This document shows positions 20,278-30,059 of a stretch of DNA of 64,000 nucleotides, piece after piece; within the stretch, counting starts at the first letter, position 1, and every line of letters starts with the position of its first letter. The stretch comes from Streptomyces sp. QL37. GTDB taxonomy: Bacteria > Actinomycetota > Actinomycetes > Streptomycetales > Streptomycetaceae. The notes under the pieces are model-generated. The model did not search any database and was not told where the DNA came from. It saw only the letters and a list, made by a program, of their open reading frames with translations. The stretch is from contig NZ_PTJS01000001.1 of NCBI RefSeq assembly GCF_002941025.1, positions 7,879,678-7,943,677 on the forward strand, given 5' to 3'. Both the position numbers and the translations under genes were made by a program.

Positions 20278-21216
20278 ATGAAGGCAGTAGGAGCGAAGCA
20301 GTTCGGTGGCCCGCAGGTGCTGGAGGTCCTGGAGTTGCCCGTACCCGATGTCGGGCCCGGGCAGGTGCGTATCCGTGTGCGCGCGGCAGCGGTGAATCCG
20401 ACCGACACCATGCTGCGCGGCGGAGCCGCGATCTCGGCCTGGCGGCAGAAGGAACCGCCCTACGTGCCGGGGATGGACGCGGCGGGCACGGCGGAGCGGA
20501 TCGGTGAGGGCACGCAGACGGATCTGCGGGTCGGTGACCGGGTGATGGCCGTCGTCGTACCGGTCGGCAGCCACGGTGCCTACGCCGAGCAGATCGTGGT
20601 GCCCGCCGACTCGGTGGCGCGTTCACCCGCGAATGCGAGCGACGCGGAGGTGGCGACGCTGCCGATGAACGGGCTCACCGCGCGGCTCGCCCTCGACGAC
20701 CTCCGCCTTCGTCCTGGGGACACGGTTGCGGTCACGGGGGCCGCAGGGGCCGTGGGCGGATACGTGATCGAACTGGCGAAGGCGGACGGCCTGCGCGTCA
20801 TCGCGGACGCCGCACCGAAGGACGAGGCGCTGGTACGCGGGCTGGGGGCCGATGTCGTGCTGCCCCGCGGGGAGGACTACCCCCGGCGTGTGCGTGCGGA
20901 GGTGCCGGGAGGCGTGGACGGTGCGGTGGACACCGCGCTGCTGGAGAGAAGACTGCTGCCGGCGGTGCGGGACGGCGGTCGTATCGCCACACTGCGCCGC
21001 TTCGAGGAAGAGGGCGAGCGGGGCGTGACCTTCCATCCCGTGGTCGTCTCCGAGCACGCCCGGGAGGCCGGCAGACTGGAGACGCTTCGCCGGCAGGCGG
21101 AGGAAGGCCTGCTGACGCTGCGTGCCGCCGAGGTGCTGCCCGCGGGCGAAGCCGCCGAAGCACACCGCCGGCTGGAGGCGGGCGGAGTGCGGGGCCGACT
21201 CGTGCTCGCTTTCTGA
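20278..21216 (+). CDS. NADPH:quinone-oxidoreductase-like MDR enzyme
   Basis: A 312-residue zinc-independent medium-chain reductase/dehydrogenase. The GroES-like domain has VNPTDTMLRGG and YVPGMDAAG, and the nucleotide fold has TGAAGAVGGYVIELAK. Zinc-binding cysteines are absent, as in quinone oxidoreductases. ATG 20278 has GGTGAGGG just upstream; GTG 20266 is an alternative. Reduction of quinones or alpha,beta-unsaturated carbonyls with NADPH is the likely role, consistent with the reductases around it. Confidence 0.88.
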   Translation: MKAVGAKQFGGPQVLEVLELPVPDVGPGQVRIRVRAAAVNPTDTMLRGGAAISAWRQKEPPYVPGMDAAGTAERIGEGTQTDLRVGDRVMAVVVPVGSHGAYAEQIVVPADSVARSPANASDAEVATLPMNGLTARLALDDLRLRPGDTVAVTGAAGAVGGYVIELAKADGLRVIADAAPKDEALVRGLGADVVLPRGEDYPRRVRAEVPGGVDGAVDTALLERRLLPAVRDGGRIATLRRFEEEGERGVTFHPVVVSEHAREAGRLETLRRQAEEGLLTLRAAEVLPAGEAAEAHRRLEAGGVRGRLVLAF

Positions 21217-21340
21217 GTCACGCGCACGAGGACCCCGGCCGAGCCTCCGCGCGCCGTTCAAGTCCGTGATGCGGGAACACTCCGGGGCGTCACCTCAAAC
21301 GTCCCAGTGTGACAGTCCAGCCCCGCCCGAAACAGAGGCC

Positions 21341-21393
21341 AGGGGGGCCGTGTCATCACCCCGGCTGGCCAACCCCTGGCACATCACGGCCTG
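21341..21393 (+). promoter_or_regulatory. Conserved ~54-bp promoter element, copy D
   Basis: AGGGGGGCCGTGTCATCACC is followed 26 bases after TGTCA by TGGCACATCACGGCCTG. It lies about 140 bp upstream of the paoA start and is the only element in the 315-bp gap, so it probably drives the molybdenum-enzyme operon. Confidence 0.65.
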
Positions 21394-21531
21394 TTGCTGC
21401 TCCGAAGCACCCCTCAGGCTGTACGGAACCCGCATCATCTGCGTCGCCGAGGAGCGGGCGAGGCGACTTTCGTGTCGCGGATGCGGACAGGTCAGTACGA
21501 CGCCATCTTCTCCAGTGCCGAAAGAGTGGGT

Positions 21532-22167
21532 ATGTCTACCGAACCTTCCGAGACGTCTGTCTCTCCCCCCATGCGGACCGCGACGTCGCGCCGTACCTTC
21601 ATCGCGACGACCTCCGCGGTCGGCGGAGTCGTGGCGGCAGGTGGTCTGGCCTCCGGCTCCGCGCTGTTCGGCGCCCAGCCGGCAGCGGCCGCCGAGACGC
21701 CACCCTCCAGCGGTGTCACCCTGAGCGTCAACGGCCGGCGGCACACCCTCACGGTCGACAACCGCACCTCCCTGCTGGACCTGTTGCGCGAGCATCTCGG
21801 TCTGACCGGTTCGAAGAAGGGCTGCGACGCCGGTGCCTGCGGAGCATGCACGGTCCTGGTCGACGGGCGCCGTGTGAACTCCTGCCTCACCCTGGCGGTG
21901 CGTCTGGACGGTGCCGAGGTGACCACGATCGAGGGTCTCGCCGACGGCGACGAACTCCACCCGCTGCAACAGGCGTTCATCGACCAGGACGCCCTTCAGT
22001 GCGGCTACTGCACGCCGGGACAGATCATGTCCGGCGTCGGCTGCATCCAGGAGCGCCACACCGGCTCCGAGGAGGAGATCCGGGAATGGATGAGCGGCAA
22101 CATCTGCCGCTGCGGCTGTTACGTCAAGATCGTGCGCGCGGTCGAGCAGGCCACAGGCCGGAAGTGA
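21532..22167 (+). CDS. paoA: Aldehyde oxidoreductase, 2Fe-2S subunit (PaoA/YagT-like), Tat signal
   Basis: A 211-residue iron-sulfur subunit of a xanthine-oxidase-family enzyme. The N-terminal Tat signal ([10 protein letters not shown], Arg20-Arg21, then a hydrophobic stretch and AAAAE) predicts export of the folded complex. The plant-type ferredoxin cluster ligands are in [17 protein letters not shown] and NSC. The second cluster domain has CGYCTPGQ and CRCGCY. This layout matches E. coli PaoA. It heads the operon paoA-paoB-paoC-xdhC-like and passes electrons from the molybdenum site. Confidence 0.92.
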   Translation: MSTEPSETSVSPPMRTATSRRTFIATTSAVGGVVAAGGLASGSALFGAQPAAAAETPPSSGVTLSVNGRRHTLTVDNRTSLLDLLREHLGLTGSKKGCDAGACGACTVLVDGRRVNSCLTLAVRLDGAEVTTIEGLADGDELHPLQQAFIDQDALQCGYCTPGQIMSGVGCIQERHTGSEEEIREWMSGNICRCGCYVKIVRAVEQATGRK

Positions 22168-22173
22168 GTGCCG

Positions 22174-23154
22174 ATGTATCCCTTCTCCATCACCAAGGCG
22201 CCCACCGCACGTGAGGCCGTCGACGCGGGCAGGCGCGGCGGACGCTACATCGCGGGCGGCACGACTCTCGTCGACCTGATGCGTGAGACGGTCGAACGCC
22301 CGGACACGCTGGTCGACATCAGCGGCCTGCCCCTGCGCGAGGTCACCGTCACCGGGCGCGGCGGGCTGCGCATCGGCGCGCTCGTGACCATGGCCGAGGC
22401 CGCCGCCCACCGCAAGGTACGCACCACCTACCCGGTCATCTCGCAGGCACTGGAGCTGAGCGCGTCGGCACAGCTGCGGAACATGGCGACCGTCGGCGGG
22501 AACATCATGCAGCGCACCCGCTGCACGTACTTCCGCGACGTGACCGCGGCCTGCAACAAGCGCGAGCCGGGCTCCGGTTGCGCGGCGCGGGAAGGCCACA
22601 ACCGTACCCACGCGATTCTGGGGACCTCCGAGGAGTGCGTGGCCACCCACCCCTCCGACGTGGCCGTCGCGTTCGCCGCCCTGGAGGCGCGCGTGGTGCT
22701 GCTGGGCCCGGGCGGGGAGCGAACGGTGCCCTTCGCCGACTTCCTGCTCCGGCCCGGCCGCTCACCCCAGCGCGAACAGGACATCCGCCCGGGCGAGCTG
22801 ATCACGGCCGTGGAGGTCCCGGCGTACCCGCGCCCGCTGAAGTCGGGTTACCTCAAGGTCCGCGACCGTCAGTCCTACGAGTTCGCCCTCACCTCGGCCG
22901 CCGTCGCCCTGCACGTCCGCGGTGGCGTCATCCGCGAGGCCAAGGTCGCCGTCGGCGGCGTGGGGACGGTGCCGTGGAAGCTGCCCGCCGTCGAGCAAGC
23001 CCTCCTCGGCGAGCGCCCGTCGGACCGGCTCTGGGGCCGGGCGGCCGAGTCGGCGGCGGACGGGGCGCGACCCCTCACGCACAACCGCTTCAAGATCGAG
23101 CTGCTCAAGCGGACCGTCGAACGCCAGCTGCGCATCGTAGGAGACGACACATGA
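22174..23154 (+). CDS. paoB: Aldehyde oxidoreductase, FAD subunit (PaoB/YagS-like)
   Basis: A 326-residue FAD-binding subunit of the molybdenum hydroxylase family. The FAD motifs are AGGTTLVDLM (near residue 30) and TVGGNIMQRTRCTYFRD. A Cys cluster region (TACNKREPGSGCAA) may hold the extra 4Fe-4S cluster known in PaoB/YagS. It ends with the CO_deh_flav_C domain (SYEFALTSAAVALHV). ATG 22174 has GGAAG nine bases upstream; GTG 22168 is an alternative. It overlaps paoC by 4 bp. It has no signal peptide, so it presumably rides out with PaoA. Confidence 0.92.
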   Translation: MYPFSITKAPTAREAVDAGRRGGRYIAGGTTLVDLMRETVERPDTLVDISGLPLREVTVTGRGGLRIGALVTMAEAAAHRKVRTTYPVISQALELSASAQLRNMATVGGNIMQRTRCTYFRDVTAACNKREPGSGCAAREGHNRTHAILGTSEECVATHPSDVAVAFAALEARVVLLGPGGERTVPFADFLLRPGRSPQREQDIRPGELITAVEVPAYPRPLKSGYLKVRDRQSYEFALTSAAVALHVRGGVIREAKVAVGGVGTVPWKLPAVEQALLGERPSDRLWGRAAESAADGARPLTHNRFKIELLKRTVERQLRIVGDDT

Positions 23155-25346
23155 GCCCCCAGCCGCAGGCAGCCGTCGGCGCGCCGCTCTCCCGCGTGGA
23201 CGGGCGCCTGAAGGTCACCGGTCAGGCGAAGTACGCCGCCGATCACGAGCCTGAAGGGGTCGTGCACGCCGTCGTCGTCGACAGCCGTGTCGCCCGGGGC
23301 CGGATCACCTCCATCGACACTCGCGCCGCTGATGCCCAGCCGGGCGTCCTGAAGGTGATTCACCACCGCAACGCTCCGACGCTGCCCTACGGGCCCAACC
23401 CCGGGTCACTCAACCTGCCCGGTGCGAGACTGCGCGTCTTCCAGGACGACGAGGTGCACTTCCACGGCCAGCCGGTCGCCGTCGTCGTGGCCACCACCCT
23501 GGAGGCCGCCCAGCACGCGGCGACCCTGGTGAAGATCGAGTACGACGCAGAACTGTCCGTCACGGACCTGACTGATGCCCCGGCGCCGGGCCAGCCCGTC
23601 ACCTATGCGCGCGGCGACGCGGAGACCGCCCTGCAATCAGCCGCCGTAGGGATGGAGATGACCTACCGCCCCGCGCGCAACCACCACAACGCGATGGAGC
23701 TCCATGCCACCGTCGCGCAGTGGGACGGCGACCGGCTCACGCTCTGGGACAAGACCCAGTGGGTACAGAGCCCTCGCGCCGAGATCGCCGCCAACTTCGG
23801 GATACCGCCCGAGAACATCCGCGTCGTCTCTCCCTTCGTCGGCGGCGCGTTCGGCAACTCTGCTCGGGCCTGGCCGCACATCACGGTCGCCGTCCTAGCC
23901 GCGCGCGAGACGAAGCGCCCGGTCAAACTCGTACTGGCGCGCAAGCAGCTGTACTCCGGAGTCGGCTACCGGCCCGGGTACGAGTACCGGATACGCCTGG
24001 GCAGCGACCGGAACGGCCGGCTCACCGCGATGGCCCACGACCTGCGGGGCGAGACCTCGCGTTACGAGACCTTCTCGGAACGTGGTGTCCTCTCCCCGGG
24101 GCAGATGCTCTACACCACCCCGCACGTCTCCCAGACGTACCGAACGGTGCCCCTGGACGTGAACACGCCCACCCCTATGCGCGGACCGGGGTACTCGACG
24201 GCCGCCTTCGCGGTCGAGAGCGCGATGGACGAGCTCGCCCACGAACTGGGCATCGACCCCATCGAGCTGCGGCAGCGCAACGAACCCGAAAACGACCAGG
24301 CCAGTGGCCGGCCCTTCTCCACCCGTCGGCTGCGCGAGTGCTACACCACCGGCGCCCGGGAGTTCGGCTGGAACCGCCGCAACCCGAAGCCCCGCTCCAC
24401 CCGCGATGGTGACTGGCTGATCGGCACCGGCATGGCCACCGCGCTCTACGACACCCTGCGGTTCCCGGGCCAGGCCCGGGTCCGGCTGGACGCCGACGGC
24501 ACCGCCCTGGTCGAGTCCGCGACCAGCGACATGGGCCCGGGCACGTACACCTCCATGACCCAGGTCGCCGCCGACGCCCTTGGTCTCGCCGTCCGCAACG
24601 TGACCTTCAGGCTCGGCGACACCGACCTGCCCCCGGCGCCCATCCACGGCGGTTCGCTGACCATGGCCAGCGTCGGCTCCACCGTCCAGGACGGCTGCGA
24701 CAAGCTCCGTCAGCAGGCGATCACACTCGCCGTCGGGGACGAGGGCTCGCCGCTGTACGGCGCGAGTACCGACGACATCGTCGTCCGGGGCGGACGGCTG
24801 CACATGAAGGACGACCCCGCCCGCGGGGAGACCTACCGGCAACTCCTCGCCCGCAACGACCGGGAGTCCCTGGAGGCGCTCGGCTCCTATACCCCGGGCC
24901 AGTCACGGTCCTCCATGTACGCCTACGGTGCGGTGTTCGCCGAGGTCGCTGTCGATGCCCGTCTCGGGCTCGTGCGGGTGCGGCGCATGCTGGGCGTCTT
25001 CGACGCGGGCCGCATCATCAGCCCCAAGCTCGCCGACAGTCAGGCCATCGGCGCCATGGTCGGAGGCATCGGCACAGCCCTGCTGGAACACACGGTCACA
25101 GACCACCGCGACGGCAGGATCGTCAACGCGAACCTGGCCGACTACCTGGTCCCCGTGAACGCCGACGTCAGGGACCTGAGGGCCATCTACGTCGACGGCC
25201 GGGACGACGAAGCCGACCCCATCGGCGTCAAGGGCCTCGGCGAGGTCGTTCTGGTCGGCGTGGCACCCGCCGTCGCCAACGCCGTCTTCCACGCCACCGG
25301 CCGACGGGTGCGCGACCTGCCCATCACCGCCGAGTCCCTGCTCTGA
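23151..25346 (+). CDS. paoC: Aldehyde oxidoreductase, molybdenum cofactor subunit (PaoC/YagR-like)
   Basis: A 731-residue molybdopterin-binding catalytic subunit. The N-terminal a/b-hammerhead domain (GAPLSRVDGRLKVTGQAKY) is followed by Moco-binding motifs FVGGAFGNSARAW, MRGPGYSTAAFAVESAMDEL and GSLTMASVGST. The catalytic Glu is in GVKGLGEVVL (about residue 698). It oxidises aldehydes to acids with water as oxygen source and is expected to form a heterotrimer with PaoA and PaoB on the outer face of the membrane. In this block it could detoxify aldehydes or feed electrons outward. Confidence 0.93.
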   Translation: MSPQPQAAVGAPLSRVDGRLKVTGQAKYAADHEPEGVVHAVVVDSRVARGRITSIDTRAADAQPGVLKVIHHRNAPTLPYGPNPGSLNLPGARLRVFQDDEVHFHGQPVAVVVATTLEAAQHAATLVKIEYDAELSVTDLTDAPAPGQPVTYARGDAETALQSAAVGMEMTYRPARNHHNAMELHATVAQWDGDRLTLWDKTQWVQSPRAEIAANFGIPPENIRVVSPFVGGAFGNSARAWPHITVAVLAARETKRPVKLVLARKQLYSGVGYRPGYEYRIRLGSDRNGRLTAMAHDLRGETSRYETFSERGVLSPGQMLYTTPHVSQTYRTVPLDVNTPTPMRGPGYSTAAFAVESAMDELAHELGIDPIELRQRNEPENDQASGRPFSTRRLRECYTTGAREFGWNRRNPKPRSTRDGDWLIGTGMATALYDTLRFPGQARVRLDADGTALVESATSDMGPGTYTSMTQVAADALGLAVRNVTFRLGDTDLPPAPIHGGSLTMASVGSTVQDGCDKLRQQAITLAVGDEGSPLYGASTDDIVVRGGRLHMKDDPARGETYRQLLARNDRESLEALGSYTPGQSRSSMYAYGAVFAEVAVDARLGLVRVRRMLGVFDAGRIISPKLADSQAIGAMVGGIGTALLEHTVTDHRDGRIVNANLADYLVPVNADVRDLRAIYVDGRDDEADPIGVKGLGEVVLVGVAPAVANAVFHATGRRVRDLPITAESLL

Positions 25347-25421
25347 GTCCGCCCCTGGGCAGCGGTGCACCGGTCACCGTTGCCCAGGTCCGGACCGCTG
25401 CCCCACCCGGAGACCCCACCC

Positions 25422-26543
25422 ATGCTGAACATCGCGGACACGCTGCACACCTGGTGCCGCGCAGCCCGCCCCTTCGCCCTCGCCACCGTCGTCCGGATCA
25501 GCGGCAGCGCGCCGTTGCCCGTCGGCACCGCCCTGGCCGTTGACGCCGACGGCAACGCTGTCGGCAGCGTCTCCGGAGGGTGCGTGGAAGGCGCCGTCTA
25601 CGAGCTGTGCCAACAGGTGCTCGCGTCGGACGGACCACCGACCCGGGCACGGTTCGGCTACTCCGACGACGACGCCTTCGCCGTCGGTCTGACATGCGGC
25701 GGAGAGATCGACGTCCTGGTGCAACGGATCGACCCCACGCTCCAGCCCCACCTCACCGCGTTCCTCGGCGGGACGACGTCCGGCCTGCCCGCCGCCGTGG
25801 CCCAGATCGTCGACGGACCCGACCACCTCTTGGGCCGCACCCTGTGCGTCACGGGGGACGACGAAGCGCCTGACGGGACCACGGGACGGGAGGACCGGGA
25901 CCGGGCGGTGGCCGCGCAGGCCCGCGCGCAGCTGCGTACAGGCCGTACACGCCGGGTCGAGGTCGGTGGGGACGCGTCGACCTGCCCCGAGAGACTGTCC
26001 GTGCTGGTCCACGCCCACGCCTCACCCCCACGGATGCTCATCTTCGGAGCCGTCGACTTCGCCGGTGCCCTGAGCCGGGTGGGCCGTTTCCTCGGATACC
26101 GGGTCACCATCTGCGACGCGCGCCCCGTCTTCGCCACTTCCGCGCGCTTCCCGCACGCCGACGAGGTCGTGGTTGACTGGCCGCACCGCTTCCTGGCCAC
26201 CGTGGACGTGGACGAGCGAACCGCCATCTGCGTCCTCACGCACGACGCCAAGTTCGACATCCCTCTGCTCCGGCTCGCACTCGGCGTGCCGGTGGGGTAT
26301 GTGGGCGCACTCGGCTCTCGACGTACCCACACGGACCGCCTGCGACTTCTCCGGCAGGCCGGCGTCCCCGAGGAGCACCTCGCGCGGCTGCGCTCCCCGA
26401 TCGGCCTCGACCTCGGTGCCCACACGGCCGAGGAGACCGCCATCTCCATCACAGCGGAGATCATCGCCGTCACGCATCAGGGCACAGGAACACCTCTCAC
26501 CCGGCGCACAGGCCCGATCCATCACCCCGCCCCGCCGTTGTGA
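25422..26543 (+). CDS. XdhC/CoxI-family molybdenum cofactor insertion protein (PaoD-like)
   Basis: A 373-residue protein with an N-terminal XdhC_CoxI domain (LATVVRISGSAPLPVG, SGGCVEGAVYE, YSDDDAFAVGLTCGGEIDVLV) and a C-terminal Rossmann domain (MLIFGAVDFAGALSRVGRFLGYRVTICDARP). The family sulfurates and inserts Moco into enzymes of the xanthine-oxidase family, and its position directly after paoC fits that role. ATG 25422 has CCGGAGACC upstream. An 11-bp hairpin at 26567-26593 separates it from the convergent AKR gene. Confidence 0.9.
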   Translation: MLNIADTLHTWCRAARPFALATVVRISGSAPLPVGTALAVDADGNAVGSVSGGCVEGAVYELCQQVLASDGPPTRARFGYSDDDAFAVGLTCGGEIDVLVQRIDPTLQPHLTAFLGGTTSGLPAAVAQIVDGPDHLLGRTLCVTGDDEAPDGTTGREDRDRAVAAQARAQLRTGRTRRVEVGGDASTCPERLSVLVHAHASPPRMLIFGAVDFAGALSRVGRFLGYRVTICDARPVFATSARFPHADEVVVDWPHRFLATVDVDERTAICVLTHDAKFDIPLLRLALGVPVGYVGALGSRRTHTDRLRLLRQAGVPEEHLARLRSPIGLDLGAHTAEETAISITAEIIAVTHQGTGTPLTRRTGPIHHPAPPL

Positions 26544-26566
26544 GCGTGGACCGAGGCGCCCCCTCC

Positions 26567-26593
26567 GCGCGGGTGCCGGCCGGGCACCCGCGC
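26567..26593. terminator. Hairpin between convergent genes
   Basis: An 11-bp perfect GC stem (26567-26577 with 26583-26593, 5-nt loop) lies between the stop of the xdhC-like gene and the stop of the convergent AKR. No T run follows, so bidirectional termination is likely but not certain. Confidence 0.6.
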
Positions 26594-26626
26594 AACTGGT
26601 GGGACCGCTGACCGCCGGCGGCAGGC

Positions 26627-27478
26627 TCAGGAGTCGAGGCGGCGCCCTGCGAGCCAGGCGACGATCTCCGGGTCATGGTGGTCGAAGAACAGCGACGCGC
26701 CGGTGTCCAGGGTCGCGATGGAGGCCATCTGGTCGTCCGTGAGCTCGAAGTCGAAGATGTCGAGGTTCTCCGCCATACGCTCGGCCCGGACGGACTTCGG
26801 GATCGCCACGACATCGCGCTGGGTCAGCCAGCGCAGCACGACCTGGGCGACGGACTTGCCGTGCTCCTTGCCGATCCCGGCCAGCAGCGGATTGGTGAAC
26901 AGGTCGTTCCTCCCCTCGGCGAAGCCGCCCCAGGACTGGATCCGCACATCGTGTGCGCGCATGAGCTCCTGGTAGTCGGCACGCTGGAAGAAGGGGTGCG
27001 TCTCGATCTGGTTGACCGCCGGCGTGATCTCGTTGTTGATGATCAGGTCGAGGAGGCGGTCGGGGTAGAAGTTGGCGACGCCGATGGCCTTGGCGCGGCC
27101 CTCACGGTTCAGGGCTTCCATGGCCCGCCACTGGCCGTACACGTCGCCGTAGGGCTGGTGCATCAGGTACAGGTCGACGTGGTCGAGGCCGAGCTTGCGC
27201 AGCGACGTCTCGAACGCGCGCACGGTGTTCTCCTCCGCGGGCGCGTCCTGCACGTACAGCTTCGTGGTGACGAAGAGCGACTCGCGCGGGACGCCGCTGT
27301 TCCTGATGGCCCGGCCGACCGCTTCCTCGTTGCCGTACGAGGCGGCGGTGTCCAGGAGGCGGTAGCCGGCGGCGAGAGCCTCCGAGACGGCGCGCTCGGT
27401 GTCCTCGGCGGGGATCTGGTAGACGCCGAAGCCAAGGATCGGCATCTCGACACCGTTGTTCAGGGTCACGTGCTGCAT
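26627..27478 (-). CDS. Aldo/keto reductase, 2,5-diketogluconate-reductase-like, copy 2
   Basis: A 283-residue aldo-keto reductase, co-linear and very similar to the one at 16846-17697. It shares [18 protein letters not shown] at the start, the tetrad motifs [21 protein letters not shown] and YLMHQPYGD, and the [18 protein letters not shown] cofactor end. ATG 27478 has an AGGAGA upstream. Its upstream region carries element E, the same promoter element as the other members of the MmyB-type block. A recent duplication within the block is likely. Confidence 0.93.
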   Translation of the reverse strand: MQHVTLNNGVEMPILGFGVYQIPAEDTERAVSEALAAGYRLLDTAASYGNEEAVGRAIRNSGVPRESLFVTTKLYVQDAPAEENTVRAFETSLRKLGLDHVDLYLMHQPYGDVYGQWRAMEALNREGRAKAIGVANFYPDRLLDLIINNEITPAVNQIETHPFFQRADYQELMRAHDVRIQSWGGFAEGRNDLFTNPLLAGIGKEHGKSVAQVVLRWLTQRDVVAIPKSVRAERMAENLDIFDFELTDDQMASIATLDTGASLFFDHHDPEIVAWLAGRRLDS

Positions 27479-27630
27479 GAGAGTCTCCTGGTCGTGCTGA
27501 GGTCGGCCGGGCTTTCGTACGAAACGGGCGGGGCCGGCCTTCCCCGCCGTGTGGGACACGCGACGAACCCCTCCTGTTCGAAGGTGATCATCGGTCCCAC
27601 GATCCACCTTGCCCCCTCGCGCGTCACAGA

Positions 27631-27684
27631 GGCAGGCCGGGTCGTTCCCGGGGGTACGCAATGGGGGGTATGACAGGGCCCCCA
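27631..27684 (-). promoter_or_regulatory. Conserved ~54-bp promoter element, copy E
   Basis: Read on the minus strand: TGGGGGCCCTGTCATACCCC, then CGGGAACGACCCGGCCTGCC starting 25 bases after TGTCA. This is the same spacing as copies B and C. It lies about 150 bp upstream of the second AKR. Confidence 0.65.
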
Positions 27685-27754
27685 TCGCCGGCCGGCATCC
27701 GTCCCCGGGGCGCCCGGCCCCGCCCGCCGCGTCGGCGATCTCCCGCCCGGCCCA

Positions 27755-28498
27755 CTACCCGTTCATCGCCTCCAGGAGCAGCTCGGTCACCGCTTCCGGG
27801 TCCGTGACCATCGCGTCGTGCGTCGCGTGAAGGAGGCGATACGCGAACGCCGGGTCCTCGGCATGCCGCTTACGCGCCCTTTCGAGGACGTGAGGCTGCA
27901 GGGACGACGGCACGCATTCGATGAACGTGCCGGGGTGGCTCCAGGCTCGGTCCGTACTCCCCACCGGGTCCTGGTATGTCTTCAACGGCTGCGACGTGGT
28001 GCGGCTGTTGACCCATGCCGCGGCCTCCGGGTCCGTGACGCCGTACCAGGAGGCCTCGGAGGGCGGGATGTACCAGCCATCGCCACCGCGCTCCGCCATC
28101 GCTGTGTGTTCAGCCGCCCGGGCGGGGCCCACCAGGTCGGAGTGCGACTCCCCGGTCCGGGGGAGGTGCGCGTCGAGGTAGACGATCCTCCTGACGCGGT
28201 CGGCGATCCGTTCCATGGCCCCGCTCGCGACGATGCCTCCGTAGCTGTGGGCCACGAGGACGGCGTCCTCGATGTCCTCGAACTCGAAGAGCGCGACGAG
28301 GTCCTGCACATGGACGTCCAGGCCGATGCCAGGGCCGAGCAGATGTGATCGCTCGCCTAGGCCGGTCAGTGTGGGCGTGTGCACTTCCAGGCCTGCCCGC
28401 CGTAGCGCGGAGGCCACGTTTTTCCAGCACCACCCACCGTGACGGCCGCCGTGGAGAAGCACGAAGGGGGGACGTGCCGAGGCCGGGTTCGTCGACAT
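27755..28498 (-). CDS. Alpha/beta hydrolase (SABP2/esterase-like), copy 1
   Basis: A 247-residue alpha/beta-fold hydrolase of the hydroxynitrile lyase / methyl-salicylate esterase group. The oxyanion motif LLHGGRHGGWCW is at 14-25, the nucleophile elbow AHSYGGIV has Ser85, and the catalytic His (about 227) is in HATHDAM. No signal peptide, so it acts in the cytosol on an ester or lactone brought in by the transporter. It is the second gene after the MHS symporter in an operon with an IclR-type operator at 30060. A close paralogue lies at 31611-32354 in the same position relative to a second MHS symporter. Confidence 0.9.
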   Translation of the reverse strand: MSTNPASARPPFVLLHGGRHGGWCWKNVASALRRAGLEVHTPTLTGLGERSHLLGPGIGLDVHVQDLVALFEFEDIEDAVLVAHSYGGIVASGAMERIADRVRRIVYLDAHLPRTGESHSDLVGPARAAEHTAMAERGGDGWYIPPSEASWYGVTDPEAAAWVNSRTTSQPLKTYQDPVGSTDRAWSHPGTFIECVPSSLQPHVLERARKRHAEDPAFAYRLLHATHDAMVTDPEAVTELLLEAMNG

Positions 28499-28567
28499 TG
28501 CGGAGCACCTTCTGTTCCAGGGAGCGGGGGAGGTGGGGCCTCCCGGACGGGGAGGCCCGCACGGCTG

Positions 28568-29917
28568 TCAGGGCGCTGTGTTCGTCGTGGGCCGGTCGAG
28601 GTCGAGTTGCCGGGTCTCCCCGACCAGGAGGATGCAGACAAGGCTGAGCAGACAGCTGGCGGCCAGGATGATGCCGAACACGAAGCTGCCCAGGGAGCCG
28701 ATGATGGAGGCGGCGACCAGGGGCGGTACCCCGCCACCGATCATTCCGGCCAGGCTGTAGCTGAGGCCGACGGCCGTATAGCGGTAGCGGGTGTGGAAGA
28801 GCTCGGACAGGAACGCTCCCTGGGGCCCCCGGCCCAGCCCGGAGAGGAACATGGTGACCGGAAGGCCGATCGCGAAGACGGTGCGGGATCCCAGGTCGAG
28901 GATGGGGAAGAGGGCCAGTGCCCACACGACTGCCGCGCAGGTGGCCCAGACCATGACCCCTCGCCGTCCGAACCTGTCGGAGAGCACGGCGCCGATGACG
29001 ACCCCTGCGGAGATCGCCAGCCCTCCGGCCATCGCGATTCCCAGGACGTAGGTGCCCGACAGGTCCAGCACCGAGGTGCCGTAGCTGATGAGGTAGGTTC
29101 CGCCGATATAGGTGAGGGCGAAGCACGCGGTCGCCGCGCCGGTCGCCAGGAGGACCTGGACCGGCTGGTACTTGAACGCCTCGACGAACGGCACCGCGGA
29201 GGTGCCGGAGTCCTCCTTCTGCTTCTTGAACACCGGGGTCTCGTCGATGCGCAGGCGCACCCAGAGCCCGAATATGACGAGCAGGAAGCTGGCGAGGAAC
29301 GGGACCCGCCATCCCCAGCCGACGAAGGTCTCCTCGCTCATGAGGACGGAGGTGAGGAAGAACGTGGCGTTGGCGAGCACGATCGCGCCGCCCCCGCCCA
29401 GGGAGGGGAACATGGCCCAGAAGCCGCGTTTGCCCTTGGGCGCGTGCTCCGACGAGAAGAGCACCGCGCCGGCGAACTCACCTCCGGCCGCCAGCCCCTG
29501 CATGACGCGGAGCACGATGAGCAGGACGGGCGCCACGACTCCGATCTGGCCGGCTGTGGGCATGAGTCCGACCAGGACGGTGGACAGCCCCATGAGCAGC
29601 ATGGTGGCGATGAGGGTCTTCTTGCGTCCCAGCCGGTCACCGTAGTGACCGAACAGGATGCTGCCGAACGGGCGTGCCAGGAACGCGACGCCGAGTGCCG
29701 CGAACGAGGCGATCGTGCCCGCGCTTTCGCCCAGGGCGGGAAAGAACACCTGGGGGAATACCAGGGCGGCGGCCGTGCCGTAGATGCCGAAGTCGTAGAA
29801 CTCGATCACGGTGCCGATGAAGCTGGCGGTCGCGACCTGTCGCATCCCGGGGGCCTTCGCCTCCGCGGGCTCGGACCCGGCGGTCCGTGGAGCGGTCTGT
29901 TCGTGTGAGTGCGTCAT
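28568..29917 (-). CDS. MHS-family MFS symporter, copy 1
   Basis: A 449-residue, 12-helix metabolite:H+ symporter. Family marks are VIEFYDFGIYGTAAALVF in TM1, the loop motif FGHYGDRLGRKKTL after TM2, VMQGLAAGGEFAGAVLF in TM4-5 and LFHTRYRYTAVGLSYSL in the second half. MHS proteins import organic acids such as shikimate, citrate, proline/betaine or dicarboxylates. It is the first gene of the operon with the alpha/beta hydrolase and is preceded by a dual operator. Three further MHS transporters are in this window. Confidence 0.92.
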   Translation of the reverse strand: MTHSHEQTAPRTAGSEPAEAKAPGMRQVATASFIGTVIEFYDFGIYGTAAALVFPQVFFPALGESAGTIASFAALGVAFLARPFGSILFGHYGDRLGRKKTLIATMLLMGLSTVLVGLMPTAGQIGVVAPVLLIVLRVMQGLAAGGEFAGAVLFSSEHAPKGKRGFWAMFPSLGGGGAIVLANATFFLTSVLMSEETFVGWGWRVPFLASFLLVIFGLWVRLRIDETPVFKKQKEDSGTSAVPFVEAFKYQPVQVLLATGAATACFALTYIGGTYLISYGTSVLDLSGTYVLGIAMAGGLAISAGVVIGAVLSDRFGRRGVMVWATCAAVVWALALFPILDLGSRTVFAIGLPVTMFLSGLGRGPQGAFLSELFHTRYRYTAVGLSYSLAGMIGGGVPPLVAASIIGSLGSFVFGIILAASCLLSLVCILLVGETRQLDLDRPTTNTAP

Positions 29918-30059
29918 TGCATCTCCCTGGTGTCGCCGCGGTCTCGCCGCGGCGTCAGGAGGCCGACTGCCGGTGGGACCGGTGCGTCGGCCGAAGGTGG
30001 ATTGCCTCGTACCTGCGCCTTGCGACCTGGCAGACCTGATGCCGGTGGGATGGGGGGTA

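Noticed and set aside
22578..25346. 922-codon frame ending as PaoC
   Set aside because: The first ~190 codons are a shadow of PaoB; ATG 23151 overlapping the PaoB stop is the real start.
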